Source: Candidatus Omnitrophota bacterium
GTDB taxonomy: Bacteria > Omnitrophota > Gorgyraeia > Aquiviventales > Aquiviventaceae
Length of the DNA: 41,986 nt
Direction of reading: 5' to 3'
NCBI GenBank assembly: GCA_016192545.1
Contig: JACPTX010000040.1
Span: forward strand, 1 to 41,986
Both the position numbers and the translations under genes were made by a program. The notes beneath the pieces were generated by a model. It worked only from the letters and a program-made list of their open reading frames with translations, was not told the origin of the DNA and ran no database searches. Of this stretch, positions 35,267 to 41,986 are shown piece after piece; position 1 is the first letter of the stretch, and each line of letters starts with the position of its first letter.

Positions 35267-36170
35267 GTGCGTCCATCAATTCTACACGAGCCCCGCGCCG
35301 GCTGACTACGCCGATTTCCGTCACCGGCACGCGCCCGATCGACGACGGCACTCGGCGGGCTGTCTGCGGAGACACCGCGAACACCAGCTCGAAATCCTCC
35401 CCATCCATCAGCGCGTGCCGCACGGTCTTGCCTGCCCGGGAGACCGGGATCGCGCGCGCCTCGATTTGGAACGCCACCCGGCTGGCCCGCGCCAGCTGCC
35501 AGAGGTCCGAGGCGAGCCCGTCGGACAGATCCATCATCGCATGGACCGGCAGGCGGCGCACCAGCCACTGCGCCTGCGTCAGCCGCGGCACGAACGTCGC
35601 ATGCCGGCCGCTGGCCAGCGAGCCGCCCAGACAGCCGGTCACAAACACCCGGTCGCCCACCGCGGCACCGCTGCGCAGCACCAGATGCTCGGGCTTCACC
35701 CGGCCAAGAATCGCCACGTCCACCACCACCACCGGCGCGCGGACCGTATCCCCGCCGACCAGCGACATGCCGAACCGGCGCGCGCAGCGGGTCAAACCCT
35801 GGTAGAGCCCGTCCACGAACGCGACCGGCGTGGTCCGCGGCAGGCCCAGCGACACGACGGCGTGCGTCGGCAGGCCGCCCATCGCCGCGATATCGCTGAC
35901 GTTGACCGCGAGCGCCTTCCAGCCGATCCACCGCGGCGGGGTCAGACCCCTCGAAAAAGTCGAAAAAGGGGTCAGACCCCTTTTGGTTGGCAGGCGGAAA
36001 TGGACGCCTTCCACCAGCATATCGCTGGCGAAGAGCGTATGCTCGCGCCCCCCTCCTCGAAGAACCGCCGCGTCGTCCCCGATCCCGACGAGGACGGACG
36101 GCACGCCGGGAATCTGCCTGCGGAGGCGCGCAATCACCCCGACCTCCCCGAGCGCCGCGACGGTGGGCAT
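35220..36170 (-). CDS. thiL: Thiamine-monophosphate kinase
   Basis: GIGDDAAVLRGGGREHTLFASDMLVEGVHFRL...IGWKALAVNVSDIAAMGGLPTHAVVSLGLP...MDLSDGLASDLWQLARAS. Confidence 0.94.
   Translation of the reverse strand: MPTVAALGEVGVIARLRRQIPGVPSVLVGIGDDAAVLRGGGREHTLFASDMLVEGVHFRLPTKRGLTPFSTFSRGLTPPRWIGWKALAVNVSDIAAMGGLPTHAVVSLGLPRTTPVAFVDGLYQGLTRCARRFGMSLVGGDTVRAPVVVVDVAILGRVKPEHLVLRSGAAVGDRVFVTGCLGGSLASGRHATFVPRLTQAQWLVRRLPVHAMMDLSDGLASDLWQLARASRVAFQIEARAIPVSRAGKTVRHALMDGEDFELVFAVSPQTARRVPSSIGRVPVTEIGVVSRRGARVELMDAHGRITPLIPTGFRHF
35938..35980. repeat. GGGGTCAGACCCC direct pair, locus 4 (in thiL)
   Basis: 35938-35950 and 35968-35980. Confidence 0.95.
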
Positions 36171-36172
36171 CG

Positions 36173-37270
36173 CTAACCGAACAGCACGGCTTTCATCGTC
36201 AGCCCCACGCCGACCAGTAGCGTGTTGTGCAGCATGTGGACCGCGATGGGCGCGAGCAGCGAGCCGGTGCGCTCATACAGGTCCGCCAGCAGACAGCCGA
36301 GGATCAGGATGGGCAGGAAGCCCAGGAAGTTCGTGTGCATGGCGGAAAACAGCCCGCCGCTGATCAGCATCGCCACGAGGCGCGAGGTGTGCTTGCGCAC
36401 CGCGACAAAGACCACGCCGCGGAAAAACAATTCTTCCACCAACGGCCCGACGACACAGGCCAGCGCGACGGTCGTCCACAGGACCACCCGCCGCTCATCG
36501 AGCAGCAGCAACTCGTGAATCGGCTCCAGCGGCGGCTGAATCCCCAGCTGCTGGCAGGTGCGGATGATCACCCACAAGAGCCCGAAGACCCAGGGAAAGA
36601 TGGCGACATAGCCGATAAGCCCGGCGGCGATCGCGCCCCGGCGGGTGCGCGCCGAGAGCCCCAGCAGGGTGGACGGCTTCAGCGCTTTGGTGGAGGCGAA
36701 CGCCCACACGATGAGCACCAGCAGCCCTTCCACCAGCAGCGTCGTGATGAGGCTGCGCAGGTGCGCGTCGGTCAACCCCGGCACGCCCCACGCCGTCAGG
36801 CTCACGTAGGCGAATGGCAGCAGCGCCGCGCCCAACCCGACGAGGAGCGCGATCCGCGCGGCCTCCCGGAGCGACCAGAACCGGCGCAATTTTGGCCGGT
36901 AGCGGAACAGCGTGACCAGCCGCCGCCTCCGGATCGCCCGAGCCGCCAGCACGAGGCCGGTGACGCCCAACGTCAGCACGAGCGCCGTCCACACGCTCAG
37001 CAGGAAGGCCAGATGGGGTTTGCGGCTCAGGACTTCCGACGCGCGCGCCATGTCGAAGTCGCGCGTCAAGAGTGCCTCCGCCTCGGGCGACGCCGTCGAG
37101 ACCGACACGGTCACCTTCGGGCCGGTCAAGCCGTGCCAGACGGGCCAGGCATACAGCGCCAGCGCCATCCCGCCGAGCAGGAGGTACAGCCACGGCTGAT
37201 CAAGCGGGGACGTCCGAATGCGACGGTGGGATCGCGGCCGTCGGCGTCCCCCCTTGGCGAGGGGACTCAT
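36173..37270 (-). CDS. CPBP/Abi-type intramembrane metalloprotease
   Basis: Multi-pass with GPLVEELFFRGVVFVAVRKHTSRLVAMLISGGLFSAMHTNFLGFLPILILGCLLADLYERTGSLLAPIAVHMLHNTLL. Confidence 0.9.
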   Translation of the reverse strand: MSPLAKGGRRRPRSHRRIRTSPLDQPWLYLLLGGMALALYAWPVWHGLTGPKVTVSVSTASPEAEALLTRDFDMARASEVLSRKPHLAFLLSVWTALVLTLGVTGLVLAARAIRRRRLVTLFRYRPKLRRFWSLREAARIALLVGLGAALLPFAYVSLTAWGVPGLTDAHLRSLITTLLVEGLLVLIVWAFASTKALKPSTLLGLSARTRRGAIAAGLIGYVAIFPWVFGLLWVIIRTCQQLGIQPPLEPIHELLLLDERRVVLWTTVALACVVGPLVEELFFRGVVFVAVRKHTSRLVAMLISGGLFSAMHTNFLGFLPILILGCLLADLYERTGSLLAPIAVHMLHNTLLVGVGLTMKAVLFG

Positions 37271-38871
37271 CCGGCAGCCCCTGCCTCACTCTTCGGAAAC
37301 AACACGCTTCTCGCGCCGAGCGGCTGACCGGATGAGATCCCGGGCCAGCGAGAGGCGTCCGCGAGCCGCCGGGGAGTGCCGCCCATGCCGAGCTGCTGCC
37401 AGATGGCGGCGGAGACCGAGGGCATGAACGGCTCCAGCGTGATGCTGACGATCCGGATCACCTCGGCCAATGACCGAAGTATGGTATTAAGACGCTCCTG
37501 CCCTGTTGTGTCTTTTGCATATAGCCACGGCGTCTGGTTCTCGATGTAACGATTCGCATGGGTTACCAGTTGGAAAATCGAGCCGAGTGCGTCAGCAAAG
37601 CTTAGATTGGACATTGATTCATCTAGACGACCACTCAACTGAAGAGCTTCTTCCTTCAGGTCGTCATCATCCGTGACTCGGCCTAACCGGTCATTTTCCG
37701 AGCCGAAATCCGGTATAACACCTTTGCGATAGCGCTCAATCATTGATAGCGCGCGGTTGACCAGATTGCCCAGGTCGTCCGCCAAGTCGGCATCCAGCCG
37801 GCCGAGGATCGCGTCCTCGGAAAACGCGCCGTCCTGCCCGAAGGGCACCTCGCGCAGGAGGAAGTAGCGGTAGACGTCGGCGGCGAAGGACTGGCCCTTG
37901 AGGAATTGCTGGACGATGGCATAGGGGTCCACGATGTTGCCCAGCGACTTCGACATCTTCTGCTCGCCGATCTTCCACCAGCCGTGGGCGAAGATCAGCC
38001 GCGGCATCCGCTCATCTGAGAGGCCCAGCGCATGGAGGATGATGGGCCAGTAGACCGCATGGTGGCGCAGGATGTCTTTGCCGATGAAGTGCACGTCAGC
38101 GGGCCAGAGGCCTTCGAACCGTTCGGCGTCCACGCCGTAGCCGGGGGCGCTGAGGTAGTTGAGGAGCGCGTCGAACCAGACATAGGTCACGTGCCGGTCG
38201 CTGAACGGCACCGGGATCCCCCAGCCCACCCGCCGGCGCGGGCGCGTGATGCAGAGATATTCCGGCAGGGGCTGTTCCAGCAGGCTGGCGATTTCGTTGT
38301 AGCGGGTCTGCGGCTGGATGAACGGGGGGTGCGCCTTGAGGAATCGGCGCAGCCAGTCCTGATGCCGGCGCAGCGGCAGGTACCAGCCCTCTTCCTTCAC
38401 CGCTTCGAGGGGGCGCTGGCAGTTCGGGCAGGTCGGCGAGCCGCCTGTGGCGGCGAGCTCGTCTTTCGTCCAGAACGTCTCGCACGGCGTGCAGTACCAG
38501 CCGTCGTAGGTGGCATGGAAGAGTGCGTTCTCATCATGCAGGCGCGTGAGGCACGCCTGCACCACCGTGACGTGCCGCGGCTCGGTCGTCCGGATGAAAT
38601 CGTCATGCGAAATCCCCAGCAGCGTCCAGAGCGCCTTGAATCGCTCCACCATCTCATCGACAAACATCTGCGGTGCCTTGCCAGCGGCTGTCGCGGCCTG
38701 CTCTATCTTCTGGCCATGCTCGTCGGTGCCGGTCAGAAAAAAGACCGCCTCGCCTTTGAGGCGCCGGTAGCGCGCCAGGCAGTCCGCGGCCACCTCGGTG
38801 TAGGAGTGGCCGATGTGCGGCGAGGCGTTGACGTAGTAGAGCGGCGTCGTCAGATAGAACGTCTTGGCCAT
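37267..38871 (-). CDS. metG: Methionyl-tRNA synthetase
   Basis: From ATG at 38871: MAKTFYLTTPLYYVNASPHIGHSYTEVAADCLARYRRLKG...TGTDEHGQKIEQAA...KMSKSLGN. Confidence 0.97.
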   Translation of the reverse strand: MAKTFYLTTPLYYVNASPHIGHSYTEVAADCLARYRRLKGEAVFFLTGTDEHGQKIEQAATAAGKAPQMFVDEMVERFKALWTLLGISHDDFIRTTEPRHVTVVQACLTRLHDENALFHATYDGWYCTPCETFWTKDELAATGGSPTCPNCQRPLEAVKEEGWYLPLRRHQDWLRRFLKAHPPFIQPQTRYNEIASLLEQPLPEYLCITRPRRRVGWGIPVPFSDRHVTYVWFDALLNYLSAPGYGVDAERFEGLWPADVHFIGKDILRHHAVYWPIILHALGLSDERMPRLIFAHGWWKIGEQKMSKSLGNIVDPYAIVQQFLKGQSFAADVYRYFLLREVPFGQDGAFSEDAILGRLDADLADDLGNLVNRALSMIERYRKGVIPDFGSENDRLGRVTDDDDLKEEALQLSGRLDESMSNLSFADALGSIFQLVTHANRYIENQTPWLYAKDTTGQERLNTILRSLAEVIRIVSITLEPFMPSVSAAIWQQLGMGGTPRRLADASRWPGISSGQPLGARSVLFPKSEAGAAG

Positions 38872-39872
38872 CAGCGGGCCGGCTGGGTCAGCTCGAGCCA
38901 CTGCTCGCGCAGGAGGCTGCCGACCAGGCGGGGGCTGACGAGCTGTTCGAGCGAGCCCCAGACCTCGATCAGCTGCAGGGCCGCGTCCACGCACCGATCG
39001 CGGCCCAACTCGCCCGCCTGCCGGCGGATGGACGAGGACGCATCGGCGTGCGCCAGCAGCGTGTCGTCTGATGCCGACGCCACGGCCACGTCCCGCAGCC
39101 ACGCGATGGAGCCGGCCAGCCACTGCGCCTGCTCCTGTCGGTCATTGGGGATGGCCCACTCCAGCCAGCGGGCGGCCTGCTCAGCACCCAGATGCGCGGT
39201 CATCTGCTGATACGCCGGCCACTCTTCGGCCAGGCGGCGCGCGCGCGAGAGACTCCCCTGCGCCAGCCGGCTGATGGAAGGAGCCGCCTCAGCAGCGCAG
39301 AGCTGCTGGGACACCAGGAGGCGCTGAATCATCTCCGTCGACAACCGCTGGAACCGGATCGTCTGGCAGCGGGACACGATGGTGGGCAGGCAGTCGGACG
39401 GCTGAGAGGTCAGCAGGATGAACCGCGCAGACGCGGGCGGCTCCTCCAGCGATTTCAACAGACTGTTGGCCGCCTCCTCGGTGAGCCGGTCGGCGCCGTC
39501 GAGGATGACGACCTGCGCGCGCGCCATGAACGGGCGCAGGGCGATGCGCCCCAGGATGTGCCGGATCTCATCGATGCGGATGGTCTCAATCGCGCCCTGG
39601 GGGCTCACGAGGTGGACATCCGGGTGCATCCGGCGGAGGATCCGGCTGCAGCTCGCGCACCGGTCGCACGGCCCTGCCTGCGCCGAGGCTTCGGCAGGCA
39701 GGCCGTCGGACTGCTCGCAATTGAGCGCCTTGGCCAGCTCGAATGCGGCCAGCCGCTTGCCCACCCCCTCCGGCCCGGCAAAGAGGTACGCAGGGGCGAC
39801 GCGCTCCTTCGACAGGTGCGTCCGAAGAATCCGCAACGCGAACGATTGTCCAAGAATCTCAGACCATGCCAT
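38871..39872 (-). CDS. holB: DNA polymerase III delta-prime subunit-like
   Basis: From ATG at 39872: MAWSEILGQSFALRILRTHLSKERVAPAYLFAGPEGVGKRLAAFELAKALNC...ILDGADRLTEEAANSLLKSLEEPPASARFILLTSQPSDCLPTIVSRCQTIRF. Confidence 0.92.
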   Translation of the reverse strand: MAWSEILGQSFALRILRTHLSKERVAPAYLFAGPEGVGKRLAAFELAKALNCEQSDGLPAEASAQAGPCDRCASCSRILRRMHPDVHLVSPQGAIETIRIDEIRHILGRIALRPFMARAQVVILDGADRLTEEAANSLLKSLEEPPASARFILLTSQPSDCLPTIVSRCQTIRFQRLSTEMIQRLLVSQQLCAAEAAPSISRLAQGSLSRARRLAEEWPAYQQMTAHLGAEQAARWLEWAIPNDRQEQAQWLAGSIAWLRDVAVASASDDTLLAHADASSSIRRQAGELGRDRCVDAALQLIEVWGSLEQLVSPRLVGSLLREQWLELTQPAR

Positions 39873-40617
39873 ATGATTTCTCCGTGGGGCGGGTGACGCG
39901 GAGCGGGGGCCCCCGCCGCCCGCCCGCAGGTCCGCCAACGATCGTTGGCGGACGAGGACGGACGGTGGGGTCGCGCAGCGGCAGGACCCGCCCCATGCGT
40001 AATCGCTTGAACACGATCTGCTGCACGTGCTGGGCGACGCGGGTCTTTGGCTGAGTGGCATCGATGACAATGATGCGGCGGGGCTCCCGGCGCGCCAGCG
40101 CGAGATACCCCCGGCGAAGCCGGCGGTGAAAGGCCTGCGCTTTGCGCTCCATCCGGTCCCGATGTCGCCCCACGCGGCGGAATCCCGCCTCCGTGGGCAC
40201 GTCCAACAGCAGCGTCAAGTCCGGCATGAGCCCGCCGATCGCCCGGCGCCCCACCACCTGCAGCCACGCCACGTCGAGCTCTCCCCCATGCCCTTGATAG
40301 GCCATCGTGGAATCGTGGAATCGGTCGCAGACCACGATCCGTCCCTTCGCCAGCGCCGGCTTGATGAGCTCCTCGACAAGCTGCACGCGCCCCGCGATGA
40401 ACAGGAGCGCTTCAGTCAGCGGCGTCATCCCACGGACATCCGCATGGAGCAGAACCCGGCGCAGCCGCCGTCCCAGCGCGGTCGAGCCCGGATCGCGGAC
40501 GAACGTCACCCGGCGGCCCGCCCGACGCAGCGCCTGCACGAGCTGCCGCGCCTGGCTCGACTTCCCCGATCCCTCCGGCCCTTCAAGAGTAATGAAGAAA
40601 CCACGCTTTTCAGACAT
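39859..40617 (-). CDS. tmk: Thymidylate kinase
   Basis: MSEKRGFFITLEGPEGSGKSSQARQLVQALRRAGRRVTFVRDPGSTALG...VVCDRFHDSTMAYQGHG. Confidence 0.95.
   Translation of the reverse strand: MSEKRGFFITLEGPEGSGKSSQARQLVQALRRAGRRVTFVRDPGSTALGRRLRRVLLHADVRGMTPLTEALLFIAGRVQLVEELIKPALAKGRIVVCDRFHDSTMAYQGHGGELDVAWLQVVGRRAIGGLMPDLTLLLDVPTEAGFRRVGRHRDRMERKAQAFHRRLRRGYLALARREPRRIIVIDATQPKTRVAQHVQQIVFKRLRMGRVLPLRDPTVRPRPPTIVGGPAGGRRGPPLRVTRPTEKSYGMV
39930..39953. repeat. 24-bp perfect palindrome in the tmk 3' coding region
   Basis: GTCCGCCAACGATCGTTGGCGGAC. Confidence 0.95.
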
Positions 40618-40699
40618 CAGGGCAAAAGGGGTCAGACCCCTTTGGGAAGGGGTCTGACCCCTTTTTCACTTCCAGCGTGATGAAAAAACCTCGTCTCAT
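40610..40699 (-). other. 29-codon ORF MRRGFFITLEVKKGSDPFPKGSDPFCPDV: duplicated tmk 5' end interrupted by a GGGGTCAGACCCC pair
   Basis: ATG at 40697-40699 overlaps the cysS stop (ATGA); RGFFITLE is shared with the Tmk N-terminus; stop 40610-40612 overlaps the tmk start. Confidence 0.7.
40628..40661. repeat. GGGGTCAGACCCC / GGGGTCTGACCCC pair, locus 5 (upstream of tmk)
   Basis: 40628-40640 and 40649-40661. Confidence 0.95.
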
Positions 40700-41986
40700 C
40701 GTTTTCGGCGAACCAACGGACCTTGATTGGTGTCTTCAATCGCAAGGCCCTTTTGCATAAACATATTTCGGATAGCATCCGCACGCTGGAAATCCTTCCG
40801 TTTCCGTGCGGCTTCACGTTCATCAAGAAGATCCCGTTCCCCAGCTGTGAGTTCCGAGAGAGGTACCATAAATAGACCTAGAATCTTCCCAAGTTCATAG
40901 ACCGCATCGGCAGCCAACTTCATTTTTTCAAGGAGAGCAATCCAGTTCCGCCACTGGTCTGATCCTTCTCCTGGGGGATGCTGTTCTTGACGTCGGAATT
41001 CCACTTCGCATTGATTTCCATAAGCGGTCAATTTATCAAGGACAGCGAGCGCCTGTGGCGTGTTGAGATCGTCCTCCATGGCTGCTTCAAACTCACTTCT
41101 CAAAGCAGCGATTTCCGTTGGCTCAGGCGCGTTAGGCCGTCCAAGACCTTGCGCCAACACGCGCATTTGCAAGCTATCAAGCGCGTCAAACCGCTGACGA
41201 GCAGCGTTGAGATTCTCCACTGTGTAGTTGACAGGGCTTCGATAATGTGCGCCTAGAAAGAACATTTTTAGGACATCTGTTTCCCCACCGCAGGCCTGCA
41301 AGGCATCCTCCACCGTCACGAAGTTGCCCAGGGACTTGGACATTTTCTCGCCGTTGACGGTGAGGAGGCCGTTGTGGATCCAGCACCTCGCGAAGGGCTT
41401 GCCGACCGCCTGGGCCTGGGCGATTTCATTTTCATGGTGCGGGAACACGAGGTCCACCCCGCCGCCGTGGATGTCGAACGTGTCGCCGAGATACTTCATG
41501 CTCATCGCGGAGCACTCGATGTGCCAGCCGGGACGTCCCTTGCCCCAGGGGCTGTCCCACGACGGCTCGCCGGGCTTGGCGGCTTTCCACAGCGCGAAGT
41601 CCAGCGGGTCCTGCTTGCCTGCCCCGCCTCCGGCGTCCGCATGGGCGGGGTGCTCGCCCCGTTCACTCGACCGCAGCTCATCGAGGGTTCGGTTCGAGAG
41701 TTTGCCGTAGCCGGGGAATTTGCGCACCGCAAAATACACGTCGCCGGCCGCCTCGTAGGCCGCGCCCTTGACGACCAGCTCCGACACCAGGTTGAGCATG
41801 GCGTCAAGGTGCCCGGTTGCTTTCGGCTCTTCGGTGGGCTGCCCGATGCCCAGGCGCTCCAGCGCCTCGTGGTAACTGTTCAGGTACCGCTCGGCCACCT
41901 GCTCACATGACTGCTTGGCCTCGTTCGCCTTCTGGATGATTTTGTCGTCCACATCGGTCACATTGCGCACGAACGTCACCTGATAC
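40696..41986 (-). CDS. cysS: Cysteinyl-tRNA synthetase (5' end outside window)
   Basis: YQVTFVRNVTDVDDKIIQKANE...GRPGWHIECSAMSMKYLGDTFDIHGGGVDLVFPHHENEIAQAQA...GEKMSKSLGNF. Confidence 0.97.
   Translation of the reverse strand, partial: YQVTFVRNVTDVDDKIIQKANEAKQSCEQVAERYLNSYHEALERLGIGQPTEEPKATGHLDAMLNLVSELVVKGAAYEAAGDVYFAVRKFPGYGKLSNRTLDELRSSERGEHPAHADAGGGAGKQDPLDFALWKAAKPGEPSWDSPWGKGRPGWHIECSAMSMKYLGDTFDIHGGGVDLVFPHHENEIAQAQAVGKPFARCWIHNGLLTVNGEKMSKSLGNFVTVEDALQACGGETDVLKMFFLGAHYRSPVNYTVENLNAARQRFDALDSLQMRVLAQGLGRPNAPEPTEIAALRSEFEAAMEDDLNTPQALAVLDKLTAYGNQCEVEFRRQEQHPPGEGSDQWRNWIALLEKMKLAADAVYELGKILGLFMVPLSELTAGERDLLDEREAARKRKDFQRADAIRNMFMQKGLAIEDTNQGPLVRRKR

Overview
The window is about 42 kb, GC-rich, and almost entirely coded on the minus strand, with many ATGA-type start/stop overlaps. 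In transcription order (right to left) it carries cysS (partial), tmk, holB, metG, a CPBP protease, thiL, tsaE, tsaB and a 1727-codon exported/membrane ORF. Next come two small nucleotidyltransferase modules facing each other, then ilvB-ilvN-(TM protein)-ilvC-(84 aa)-leuA, aroE, a prepilin peptidase, aroC, an MNT/HEPN pair, aroK fused to a DUF5678-like domain, a retropepsin-like protease, a frameshifted dprA, thiS, topA and a XerC/D recombinase. The left end is a lipid A/LPS-core block: KdtA, LpxK, an LpxL-ELM1 fusion, a GT4-GT9 fusion, YceI, SRPBCC, GT4, a damaged GT9 and a twin GT9. The gene style resembles an uncultured Omnitrophota-like Gram-negative bacterium (inference only). No rRNA, tRNA, CRISPR array or transposase was recognised. 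The most unusual signal is a dense population of short palindromic or heptamer-periodic DNA repeats of several families. They sit inside or at the ends of housekeeping genes, usually without breaking the frame, in a manner like Rickettsia palindromic elements. Examples: GGGGTCAGACCCC pairs in or next to GT9, dprA, tsaB, thiL and tmk; heptamer arrays in GT9, ilvC and the giant ORF; and hairpins in lpxK, topA, cysS, holB and others. Other notable points are a probable plus-strand coiled-coil gene embedded antisense in the giant ORF, a duplicated tmk 5' end flanking one repeat pair, an AroK-DUF5678/retropepsin pair, and an XRE-nucleotidyltransferase module with a perfect palindrome inside its putative promoter.
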